A DNA stretch of 64,000 nt from an uncultured Eubacteriales bacterium (lineage in GTDB: Bacteria > Bacillota > Clostridia > Oscillospirales > Acutalibacteraceae), in NCBI GenBank assembly GCA_934446475.1, contig CAKSEH010000002.1, positions 1 through 64,000 of the forward strand. The letters are read 5' to 3'. Positions within the stretch are counted from its first letter, which is position 1; every line of letters starts with the position of its first letter. Made by a program: the position numbers and the translations under genes. Below the pieces are notes generated by a model, which did no database searches, was not told where the DNA came from, and was given only the letters and a program-made list of their open reading frames with translations. Positions 49,614 to 57,563 of this stretch are shown here, piece after piece.

Positions 49614-51530
49614 ATGTGTAAAAAGAAAAAGTTCTATATAACAACCGCTATTGCTTATACATCTGCAAAACCGCATATCGGAAATGCATATGATATCGTA
49701 CTTGCCGATATGATAGCAAGATATAAAAGGCAGGAAGGCTTCGATGTGTATTTTATGACCGGTTCCGATGAACACGGGCAGAAAATTGAGGAAAAAGCCA
49801 CTGCCGCCGGAATTACACCTAAAGAATATGTGGATAAAGTATCAGCGGAAATTAAAAGCGTTTGGAACAGTCTCAACACATCGTATGACAAATTTATACG
49901 GACAACAGATGAGGATCACGTTCGAGCGGTTCAGAAGATTTTTAAAAAGCTTTATGAACAGGGAGATATCTATAAAGGAACATATGAAGGAAAATACTGC
50001 GTTCCCTGCGAATCTTTTTTTACTTCATCGCAGCTTGTAGACGGTAAATGTCCCGATTGCGGCCGTGAGGTTACCGATGCCAAAGAGGAAGCTTACTTCC
50101 TCAGGCTTTCAAAATATCAGGACAGACTTATTAAGTATTACGAAGAAAATCCCGACCTTATTCAGCCCCAGTCCCGCAGAAACGAAATGCTTAACAACTT
50201 TATTAAACCGGGACTTTCGGACCTTTGTGTTTCAAGATCAACTTTTAAATGGGGTATTCCCGTCACATTTGACGACAGACATATAATTTATGTTTGGCTT
50301 GATGCGTTATCAAATTACATTACCGGAATAGGATACGATCCCGAAGGCAGTTCCGAACAGTATAAGCGCCTATGGCCCGCCGATCTGCACGTTATAGGCA
50401 AAGATATAGTAAGATTTCATACGATATACTGGCCCATCATCCTTATGGCACTCGGTGAACCGCTCCCGAAGCAGGTTTTAGGGCATCCGTGGGTATTGGT
50501 CGGCGAAGATAAAATGTCAAAATCAAAGGGAAATGTGATCTATGCAGATGAGCTTGCCGCAAGATTTTCAGCAGATGCAGTCAGGTATTATCTTCTGAGT
50601 GAAATTCCGTTTGCTCAGGATGGTATGATAACCTATGAAAGCTTTATAAATAAATTTAATACAGATCTTGCAAATACGCTCGGCAATCTTGTAAACAGAA
50701 CGGTTGCGATGACAAACAAATATTTCGGCGGTTCGGTTTGTGCTCAATCCGAGTTGTACCCCGAGGACTCTGCTCTGATCAAAGCTTCAAACAGCTGCGT
50801 TTCATCTTATAAAAAGGCAATGGACACCTATCATAATGCAGATGCCTGTGAAGCTGTCATCAACTTTGCAAGAAGATGCAACAAGTATATAGACGAAACA
50901 ACGCCGTGGTCTCTTGCCAAAGATGAAACTAAAAAAGAAAGACTTTCTTCCGTTTTATATAACCTTCTTGAATCAATAAGAATGATATCCGTTATGCTTT
51001 ATCCTATTATTCCCGAAAGCTCGGATAAGATATTAAAACAAATAGGTTCAAACTGCAAAGAGCTCGCATTCGGCTCGGTAAAACGGTATGATGTTCTTGA
51101 AGCTGCTCCGATTTTTGCCAGAATAGACGCTGCAAAGGTTCTTGAAGAAATAGCAGCCGAAAAAGAGGAAAAATCGAAACCCTGCGAAAATGTTGTCACT
51201 GCCGCACAAATATCAATTGACGATTTTGCAAAGGTTGAACTTAAAACCGCAAAAATACTTGCTTGCGAGCCGATACCCAAGGCAAAGAAGTTGTTGAAAC
51301 TGACTTTGAATGACGGCAGCGCAGCAGAGCGCATTGTTGCTTCAGGCATTGCAAAATGGTACTCACCCGAAGACCTTATAGGTCATACTGTTATCGTTGT
51401 TTCTAACCTGAAACCTGCGGTTTTATGCGGTGTTGAATCCAACGGTATGATACTTGCTGCCGACTGTGAAAACGGAGATGTCAAAGTGATATTTGCCGAT
51501 GATATACCCGCAGGCAGTAAAATAAGGTAA
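49614..51530 (+). CDS. metG: Methionyl-tRNA synthetase
   Basis: 638 residues. The class I signatures are present: HIGH-type AKPHIGNAYD near the start and KMSKS in GEDKMSKSKGN. A knuckle with four cysteines (CVPCESFFTSSQLVDGKCPDC) is the zinc-binding form. The anticodon-binding helical domain is followed by a C-terminal EMAP/OB tRNA-binding domain (ISIDDFAKVELKTAKILACE .. GSKIR). GGAGG upstream. Complete. Confidence 0.97.
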   Translation: MCKKKKFYITTAIAYTSAKPHIGNAYDIVLADMIARYKRQEGFDVYFMTGSDEHGQKIEEKATAAGITPKEYVDKVSAEIKSVWNSLNTSYDKFIRTTDEDHVRAVQKIFKKLYEQGDIYKGTYEGKYCVPCESFFTSSQLVDGKCPDCGREVTDAKEEAYFLRLSKYQDRLIKYYEENPDLIQPQSRRNEMLNNFIKPGLSDLCVSRSTFKWGIPVTFDDRHIIYVWLDALSNYITGIGYDPEGSSEQYKRLWPADLHVIGKDIVRFHTIYWPIILMALGEPLPKQVLGHPWVLVGEDKMSKSKGNVIYADELAARFSADAVRYYLLSEIPFAQDGMITYESFINKFNTDLANTLGNLVNRTVAMTNKYFGGSVCAQSELYPEDSALIKASNSCVSSYKKAMDTYHNADACEAVINFARRCNKYIDETTPWSLAKDETKKERLSSVLYNLLESIRMISVMLYPIIPESSDKILKQIGSNCKELAFGSVKRYDVLEAAPIFARIDAAKVLEEIAAEKEEKSKPCENVVTAAQISIDDFAKVELKTAKILACEPIPKAKKLLKLTLNDGSAAERIVASGIAKWYSPEDLIGHTVIVVSNLKPAVLCGVESNGMILAADCENGDVKVIFADDIPAGSKIR

Positions 51531-51534
51531 AATT

Positions 51535-52323
51535 ATGTATTTATATCCGGAAAATTCAAAGCTCCACTCCCCTATGATTTTTGATACTCACGCTCATTAT
51601 GACGACGGTAAATTTTCAGGACTGACCGAGACGCTCATGGAAGATATGCTTAAAAACGGCGTTGCCGGAATCATAACCTGCGGTTGTGATAAGCATTCCT
51701 CCGAGGCTGCTGTGGCACTTTCTCATAAATATGATTTTGTTTATTCCGCAGTGGGAATTCATCCCGAAAATCTCCAAAACGGCACCGATTTATCATTCAT
51801 AAATGAGCTTTCAAAAGATAATAAATGCGTTGCCATAGGTGAAACAGGACTTGACTATTACTGGGAATCGGACAATAGAGCGTTGCAGCTTGATGTTTTT
51901 GAAAAACAATTGATACTTGCTAACGAGTTATCGCTTCCGATAATAGTTCACGACAGAGATGCGCATATGGATACTCTTGCTTTGCTTAAAAAACACCGTC
52001 CAAAAGGAGTTGTTCATTGCTTTTCCGGCAGTGCCGAAATGGCGAAAGAAATTTTAAAACTCGGCATGTATATAGGTATCGGCGGAGTTGTGACCTTTAA
52101 AAACTCAAAAAAACTTCCCAATCTTATAAGGGACTTACCTTTTGACAGGATATTGCTTGAAACAGACGCTCCGTACCTTGCTCCCGAACCGGTAAGAGGC
52201 TCAATATGCCATTCGGGGCTGATAACATATACAGCGCAAAAGGTGGCAGATATAAAGCAAATACCGCTTGAAGAAATCCTTAAAATCACAAACCGAAATG
52301 CAAAAACTCTCTTTAATTTATAA
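51535..52323 (+). CDS. tatD: TatD-family metal-dependent hydrolase (deoxyribonuclease)
   Basis: 262 residues. TIM-barrel hydrolase with metal motifs FDTHAHYDD (HxH), AIGETGLDYYW, IIVHDRDAH, VHCFSG and LLETDAPYLAPEPVRG. Family members act as 3'-5' exonucleases in repair and quality control. The start at 51535 has AAGG in the metG end just upstream; an internal ATG at 51574, nearer the family start, lacks an RBS. It forms an operon with metG. Confidence 0.93.
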   Translation: MYLYPENSKLHSPMIFDTHAHYDDGKFSGLTETLMEDMLKNGVAGIITCGCDKHSSEAAVALSHKYDFVYSAVGIHPENLQNGTDLSFINELSKDNKCVAIGETGLDYYWESDNRALQLDVFEKQLILANELSLPIIVHDRDAHMDTLALLKKHRPKGVVHCFSGSAEMAKEILKLGMYIGIGGVVTFKNSKKLPNLIRDLPFDRILLETDAPYLAPEPVRGSICHSGLITYTAQKVADIKQIPLEEILKITNRNAKTLFNL

Positions 52324-52382
52324 AATTTGAATACTTCCCGCTTTTTTACAAATAATACACCTTGAAAGCGGGGTGAATTCAA

Positions 52383-52505
52383 ATGGAAAACAACAAAAAT
52401 AAGAATAACCGTAATTCACAGAACAAGAACGAAAATAAGCAGCAGCAAAATAACAGCAATAATAACAATAACAACAATTACAACGAAAATTCCGATAAAA
52501 ACTAA
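52383..52505 (+). CDS. 40-residue Asn/Lys/Gln-rich low-complexity protein
   Basis: The product begins MENNKNKNNRNSQNKNENKQ and is more than half asparagine, with no hydrophobic residue apart from the initial Met. RBS GGGGTGA lies 6 bases upstream and a terminator follows, so it is probably expressed. Such tiny hydrophilic proteins occur in spore-formers (some among small acid-soluble proteins), but no family signature is present. The RBS lies in the right arm of an inverted repeat (52337-52344 with 52365-52372) that could mask it. Confidence 0.55.
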   Translation: MENNKNKNNRNSQNKNENKQQQNNSNNNNNNNYNENSDKN

Positions 52506-52518
52506 ATCTAAATTAAGA

Positions 52519-52553
52519 CAAAAGGCTTCTTCTTTTTCAGAAGAGGCCTTTTG
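52519..52553 (+). terminator. Terminator after the Asn-rich ORF
   Basis: A CAAAAGGC..TCTT / AAGA.GGCCTTTTG stem with one bulge (about 52519-52532 with 52541-52553), ending in TTTTG. Confidence 0.7.
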
Positions 52554-52666
52554 TTATAAAAAGTGAGTAAAAACGAGTATTTAAGAGAAAACAAGAGAAA
52601 ATCAAAGGATATATGTTTCTATCATATTTTTCTTGCGGATTTTTCGTCATTTTTTGCAAAAATAAC

Positions 52667-52695
52667 TTGACATTTAGCGAATTTAGGATTATATT
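52667..52695 (+). promoter_or_regulatory. Promoter of the potABCD operon
   Basis: Perfect TTGACA (52667-52672), 17-bp spacer, TATATT (52690-52695). The transcript would begin near 52702 and carry a leader of about 220 bases before potA. Confidence 0.7.
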
Positions 52696-52697
52696 TG

Positions 52698-52905
52698 ATA
52701 TTTGAACGGTTAGATTTTTATCATATGATATATAGCCGTTTAAATATAAACGCATCTGTGTAGAAATAGCAATCGGTAAAACGTATGCCGTAGCTCGCTT
52801 TTGCAGAGCTATGAAAAACCCTTTGTCAGGGCATATGATAAACGGTTGCGGGTATCGCGCAGGGTAAACGTAAAAATTTACTGCTGTCGGCACTTTCGTG
52901 TGGAC
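52698..52905 (+). promoter_or_regulatory. Structured 5' leader of potA (possible cis-regulatory RNA)
   Basis: An initial hairpin TTTGAACGG / CCGTTTAAA (about 52699-52745) is followed by a nested fold. P1 is 52769-52775 with 52843-52849 (7 pairs), P2 52782-52789 with 52830-52837 (8 pairs), P3 TAGCTC/GAGCTA 52791-52796 with 52806-52811. A-rich internal loops separate them (GTAAAA and ATAAA). A last hairpin near 52885-52905 precedes the Shine-Dalgarno AAAGGGGG. It matches no riboswitch class I know. No intrinsic terminator is visible, so control would be at translation. Confidence 0.5.
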
Positions 52906-52920
52906 AAAGGGGGATGCTAA

Positions 52921-54039
52921 ATGGAAAACAAAAATATCGTAGAGCTCAAAGATGTGCGTGTTTCATTTGACGGTGAACAGGTGTTGGACGGTCTCGACCT
53001 TTCTATAAGAGACGGCGAATTCATAACGCTTCTCGGCCCATCGGGTTGCGGAAAAACCACCACCTTAAGAATCGTCGCAGGGTTTTTAGATCCCGATTCC
53101 GGAAGCGTCATTTTTGACGGTAGGGACTTAAGTGGTGTTCCGGCGTATAAGCGTCAGGTGAACACCATTTTTCAGCGTTATGCGCTTTTTCCGCACTTAA
53201 ATGTTTATGAAAACATTGCATTCGGAATGCGCATAAAAAAGCTGCCCGAGAAAGAGATAAAAGAACAGGTTACCGAACTTTTATCGCTTGTAAATCTTCA
53301 GGGATTTGAAAAGCGCAGAATCGCTACTCTCTCGGGAGGTCAGCAGCAGCGCATAGCCATAGCAAGAGCTATAGCTAACAGACCTAAGGTTTTATTGCTC
53401 GACGAACCTCTTGCCGCTCTTGATTTAAAACTCAGGAAGGATATGCAAAAAGAACTGCGCAGAATGCAGAAGAAACTCGGAATAACCTTTGTTTTTGTAA
53501 CTCACGATCAGGAAGAAGCGCTTACAATGTCTGACAGGGTTGTAGTTATGGACAAGGGCAAAATACAGCAGATCGGAACTCCGCAGGATATATATAACGA
53601 GCCGCAGAATGCGTTTGTTGCCGATTTTATCGGCGAATCAAATATTCTTGATGGTGTTATGCTTAAAGATTACCTGGTTGACTTTTCCGGTCATACATTC
53701 GAGTGTCTTGATAAGGGATTTTCCTCTAACGAGAAAATCGATGTTGTTGTAAGACCTGAAGATGTCGATATAGTTGAGGCTCAAAACGGAATGCTTACGG
53801 GAACTGTCACTTCGGTCGATTTTCTCGGAGTTCATTATGAGATAATTGTTGATATAGGCGGATTTAAGTGGATGATCCAGACTACGGACGAACATTTCGT
53901 CGGAGACAGTGTGGGACTTTATATTGAACCTGACGCCATACATATTATGAAAAAATCAGAGTATTCGGGTCTCTACGGCGATTACAGTTCTTACAGTGAA
54001 GAAATGGATCACCTCTCCGATATAATCGAGGAGGAATAG
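52921..54039 (+). CDS. potA: Spermidine/putrescine ABC transporter ATPase PotA
   Basis: 372 residues: Walker A GPSGCGKTT, Q-loop FQRYALFPHLNVYENIAFGM (PotA form), signature LSGGQQQRIAIARA, Walker B LLLDEPLAALD, H-loop VTHDQEEA, then a C-terminal TOBE regulatory domain (VVRPEDVDIVEAQNGMLTGTV). It energises polyamine uptake. AAAGGGGG lies 8 bases upstream. First gene of potABCD. Confidence 0.95.
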   Translation: MENKNIVELKDVRVSFDGEQVLDGLDLSIRDGEFITLLGPSGCGKTTTLRIVAGFLDPDSGSVIFDGRDLSGVPAYKRQVNTIFQRYALFPHLNVYENIAFGMRIKKLPEKEIKEQVTELLSLVNLQGFEKRRIATLSGGQQQRIAIARAIANRPKVLLLDEPLAALDLKLRKDMQKELRRMQKKLGITFVFVTHDQEEALTMSDRVVVMDKGKIQQIGTPQDIYNEPQNAFVADFIGESNILDGVMLKDYLVDFSGHTFECLDKGFSSNEKIDVVVRPEDVDIVEAQNGMLTGTVTSVDFLGVHYEIIVDIGGFKWMIQTTDEHFVGDSVGLYIEPDAIHIMKKSEYSGLYGDYSSYSEEMDHLSDIIEEE

Positions 54040-54041
54040 CC

Positions 54042-54869
54042 GTGAATAAGAAAAGCTTTGCAAACAGGCTTATCGCCGCTCCTTATCTTGTCTGGTCAGC
54101 AATTTTTATTATTGTACCGCTGTTTATAGTAGCATACTTTGCTTTTACTAACGAATCAGGAGCATTTACACTTCAAAACATTGCGGAAATATCAAAATAC
54201 AGGAAACCTTTTTTGATTTCAATTCTCTATGCTGTAGTTGCCACGGCAATAACGCTGATAATATCATATCCTATGGCATATTTTATGACTAAGATGAAAA
54301 TGAGCAGTCAGAGAATGATTCTTATTATAGTTATGCTGCCGATGTGGATGAATTTCCTTATCAGAACATATTCCTGGATAACAATACTTGCAAACACAGG
54401 ACTTATAAACACATTTTTGCGGAAAATAGGCTTAAACGGTGTTCACCTTATAAATACGCCCGGAGCTGTAATTCTCGGTATGGTTTACGATTTCATTCCT
54501 TATATGATTTTACCGATATATTCGGTTATGTCAAAAATCGACAAATCCTATATCGAAGCTGCTTCCGACCTTGGAGCTAACGGCTTTTCAAGACTTAAAA
54601 GGGTTATTTTTCCGCTTTCTCTCCCCGGAGTGATTTCAGGAATAACAATGGTTTTTGTACCGAGCGTGAGTACATTTTATATTTCTCAAAAGCTCGGCGG
54701 CAACAAAAACCTGATGATCGGAGACGCTATTGAGTTTCTTTTCAATAACGGTCCAGACTATTACAATGTTGCCTCTGCGCTTTCGCTTGTACTTATGGTT
54801 ATGATACTTCTTTGCCTTGCTGTTATGAATCGCTTTTCGGACAGCGATGAAGGGAGTGTTGTTATATGA
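54042..54869 (+). CDS. potB: Spermidine/putrescine ABC transporter permease PotB
   Basis: 275 residues, six hydrophobic segments. Family sequences are RLIAAPYLVWSAIFIIVPLFIV, MWMNFLIRTYSWITIL and the EAA loop IEAASDLGANGFSRLKRVIFPLSLPG. A GTG start at 54042 lies 2 bases after the potA stop with GAGGAGG in the potA end. The stop overlaps the potC start (ATGA). Confidence 0.94.
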   Translation: MNKKSFANRLIAAPYLVWSAIFIIVPLFIVAYFAFTNESGAFTLQNIAEISKYRKPFLISILYAVVATAITLIISYPMAYFMTKMKMSSQRMILIIVMLPMWMNFLIRTYSWITILANTGLINTFLRKIGLNGVHLINTPGAVILGMVYDFIPYMILPIYSVMSKIDKSYIEAASDLGANGFSRLKRVIFPLSLPGVISGITMVFVPSVSTFYISQKLGGNKNLMIGDAIEFLFNNGPDYYNVASALSLVLMVMILLCLAVMNRFSDSDEGSVVI

Positions 54870-55666
54870 AGGCGCTCTCAAGATTATATGTCGCTTTAAT
54901 AATAATTTTCCTTTATGCGCCTGTTGCTGTTATGATACTCTTTTCTTTCAACTCCGGCTCAAGCGTATGGGTTTTTGAAGGATTTTCACTTGATTGGTAT
55001 TCAGGGTTGTTTTTTGATGACAGTCTGATATCTGCACTGAAACACACCCTTATAATTGCCGTACTTTCTTCTGCCGTCTCCACAGTTATAGGTACTGCGG
55101 CAGCAGTCGGCATAACTGCTCTGCGCAGAAAGATATCAAAAAGCGTTGTTATGTCCGTAACCAACATCCCGATGATGAATGCGGATATTGTAACGGGCGT
55201 ATCGCTTATGCTTTTATTTATATTTTTCGGCAGACTTCTGGGACTTGATGAGTCGCTTGGATTTTTCACGGTTCTTGCTGCCCATATAACATTCAACCTG
55301 CCTTATGTTATACTGTCGGTAATACCTAAACTTAATCAACTTGACAGGAATTTAAATGAGGCTGCGCTTGATCTCGGGTGCACACCGGTAAAATCATTTT
55401 TTAAAGTAACTCTGCCCTCAATTTCAACCGGTATATTTACAGGTATGATAATGGCATTTACACTCTCTCTTGACGACTTTGTTATAAGCTATTTTACCTG
55501 CGGTCATTATCAGACATTACCTATAGTCATTTACAATATGACAAAGAAGACCGTTTCACCTGATGTTTACGCCCTTTCAACTTTCATTTTTGTATCCGTT
55601 TTTGTTCTGCTTATACTTTACAATGTTATACAGAATAAAAGCGATAAAAGGAGGGGTATGAATTGA
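54866..55666 (+). CDS. potC: Spermidine/putrescine ABC transporter permease PotC
   Basis: 266 residues, six hydrophobic segments. Sequences typical of PotC are YAPVAVMILFSFNSGSSVWVFEGFSLDWYSGLF, TLIIAVLSSAVSTVIGTAAA and the EAA loop LNEAALDLGCTPVKSFFKVTLPSI. It overlaps potB by 4 bases and potD by 4 bases. Confidence 0.94.
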   Translation: MKALSRLYVALIIIFLYAPVAVMILFSFNSGSSVWVFEGFSLDWYSGLFFDDSLISALKHTLIIAVLSSAVSTVIGTAAAVGITALRRKISKSVVMSVTNIPMMNADIVTGVSLMLLFIFFGRLLGLDESLGFFTVLAAHITFNLPYVILSVIPKLNQLDRNLNEAALDLGCTPVKSFFKVTLPSISTGIFTGMIMAFTLSLDDFVISYFTCGHYQTLPIVIYNMTKKTVSPDVYALSTFIFVSVFVLLILYNVIQNKSDKRRGMN

Positions 55667-56769
55667 AAAGAATCATTTCATTGATTACCGTTATAATACT
55701 TATCTCCGCCTGTTTTTCGGGGTGCAGCGGCGCATATGAATATGCGGATCTTAGCCTTGAAGGAACATATTCAGATAAACTTGCCGGCACTGTCCTGAAT
55801 GTTTATAATTGGGGTGAGTATATTTCCGACGGCAGCGATGATTCAATCGATGTCAATAAGGAATTTGAAAAACTCACCGGAATAAAGGTCAATTACTCAA
55901 CGTTTGAAAGTAATGAAACAATGTATTCTCAGCTTAAAAGCGGTGGGGTTTCGTATGATATTATCATACCGTCCGACTATATGATTGAACGGCTCAGGAA
56001 TGAGAATATGCTTAAAAAAATCGACACCTCTTCCCTATCGAACTTTAAATATATAAGTGACGATTATAAAGGATTGTTTTACGATAAAAATAATGAGTAT
56101 ACCGTTACTTTCAATGTCGGAATGGTCGGCGTCATTTATAATAAAAAGCTGATAGGCGAGCCCGAACATTCCTGGAAGACCCTTTGGGATAAAAAATATA
56201 AGAATATGTCCCTTAACTTCAGCAACCCTAGAGATGCATTTATGACTGCGCAAATGATACTCGGTCAGGATCTGAACACAACAAATAAAGCGGATTGGCA
56301 AGATGCCTGTGAGTTGTTGAAGAAACAAAAGAATAATCTTCAATCCTATGTTATGGATGAAATTTACGGTAAAATGGAAACCGGAGAGGCTGCAATAGGT
56401 CCTTATTATGCCGGAGATTATCTTACGATGTATGATGTAAACTCCGACCTCGGATTTTTCTATCCCGAAGAAGGAACAAATATATTTGTTGATGCTGTAT
56501 GTGTTCCGTCTTCCGTTAAACATTATGAAGCCGCTATGATGTATATTAACTTCCTCTTAGAGCCTGAAATTGCACTTGCAAACGCCGAATATATAGGTTA
56601 TGCTTCACCTAATACGGCTGTTATCAACAACCCCGATTATTGCTATTACGGCAATGAAATTCTCTATCCCGCCGAGAGCGATATGCCGAAAGTGCAATAT
56701 TATCACGATATGAATTCAAAGACAAGAAAATACTATGAAAATCTTTGGATAGATGTTAAGCTCTACTGA
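55663..56769 (+). CDS. potD: Spermidine/putrescine-binding lipoprotein PotD
   Basis: 368 residues; lipoprotein signal with lipobox FSGC (about residues 18-21). The mature domain begins GTVLNVYNWGEYISDGSDDSIDVNKEFEKLTGIKVNYSTFESNETMY, a clear PotD/PotF pattern, with YDIIIPSDYMIERL and YYAGDYLTMYD for ligand binding. A TTG start at 55663 lies 8 bases after GGAGG and overlaps the potC stop. Polyamine specificity is by family. Confidence 0.93.
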   Translation: MKRIISLITVIILISACFSGCSGAYEYADLSLEGTYSDKLAGTVLNVYNWGEYISDGSDDSIDVNKEFEKLTGIKVNYSTFESNETMYSQLKSGGVSYDIIIPSDYMIERLRNENMLKKIDTSSLSNFKYISDDYKGLFYDKNNEYTVTFNVGMVGVIYNKKLIGEPEHSWKTLWDKKYKNMSLNFSNPRDAFMTAQMILGQDLNTTNKADWQDACELLKKQKNNLQSYVMDEIYGKMETGEAAIGPYYAGDYLTMYDVNSDLGFFYPEEGTNIFVDAVCVPSSVKHYEAAMMYINFLLEPEIALANAEYIGYASPNTAVINNPDYCYYGNEILYPAESDMPKVQYYHDMNSKTRKYYENLWIDVKLY

Positions 56770-56784
56770 CAAAAGGATTAGATT

Positions 56785-57510
56785 ATGTCTCAACATTTTG
56801 ACAATGAAACGCTTAAAGAGCAGCGAAAAGCCAGAAATGAATTTCTTGAACTGAAAAAAATGGAGTCGGGAGAATTAAACCCGGGCCCTAAGCCGAGCGA
56901 GATCGCTATCGTCCCGAAAACATTCGGCGAAAAGGTTAAAAATTTCTGGTATCATAATAAGAATGTTCTGATTTGCTCTGTTATCGGTGTTATTATTATT
57001 GCGGTTCTTATAGCTCAGTGTTCTATGAAACCCAAATATGATCTGCAGATTGTTTTTTACACCTACACGCCTGTTTTGGAAGAGAATGTCAAAAATATGG
57101 AAACATATTTTGAGAAATACTGCTCCGATGTAAACGACGACGGCAAGATCAAGGTCAATGTAATAAATTGCTCTTACGATAATAAAGTGGGCGGACCGCA
57201 ATTTAACAACACTTACGAAACCAGGCTGCAGGCAACCGTTGCCTCAGAGGCAAACGCTCTTCTTTATATAACCGACGAACGCTCGTATAAGCACTTTACT
57301 GATGTTTTCGGTGCTGATTTTTTTGAAGGTTCGGCAATTCCTATGACTGACGATTTCTATAAAAGCTGCACGGTTAAGAATTATATAAATCTTCCCGGTA
57401 ACCTTACAATTTCACTCAGAAAAGTCAGCGGTACAATGGTTGAAAAAGATAAAAACGCAGTAAAATATCAAAAAGCTTCAAAGTCGGTAATTTCAAAAAT
57501 TTTTGAGTAA
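56785..57510 (+). CDS. Uncharacterised single-pass membrane protein downstream of potD
   Basis: 241 residues, family not recognised. A charged cytoplasmic N-terminus of about 60 residues (LKEQRKARNEFLELKKMESGEL) precedes one transmembrane helix (VLICSVIGVIIIAVLIAQC) and an extracellular domain of about 160 residues with an alpha/beta look (YDLQIVFYTYTPVLEENVKNMETYFEKYC; NALLYITDERSYKHFTDVFG). It starts 15 bases after potD and shares its terminator, so it is probably in the pot operon, but a transport role is not shown. Confidence 0.7.
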   Translation: MSQHFDNETLKEQRKARNEFLELKKMESGELNPGPKPSEIAIVPKTFGEKVKNFWYHNKNVLICSVIGVIIIAVLIAQCSMKPKYDLQIVFYTYTPVLEENVKNMETYFEKYCSDVNDDGKIKVNVINCSYDNKVGGPQFNNTYETRLQATVASEANALLYITDERSYKHFTDVFGADFFEGSAIPMTDDFYKSCTVKNYINLPGNLTISLRKVSGTMVEKDKNAVKYQKASKSVISKIFE

Positions 57511-57515
57511 CAAAC

Positions 57516-57560
57516 AAAAAACAGCCTAGGATACAGTATTTGTACCCGAGGCTGTTTTTT
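57516..57560. terminator. Bidirectional terminator between pot operon and clpC
   Basis: 12-bp stem AAAAAACAGCCT (57516-57527) with its complement at 57549-57560 and additional partial pairing inside the 21-base loop. A-run and T-run on either side. Confidence 0.88.
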
Positions 57561-57563
57561 ACT

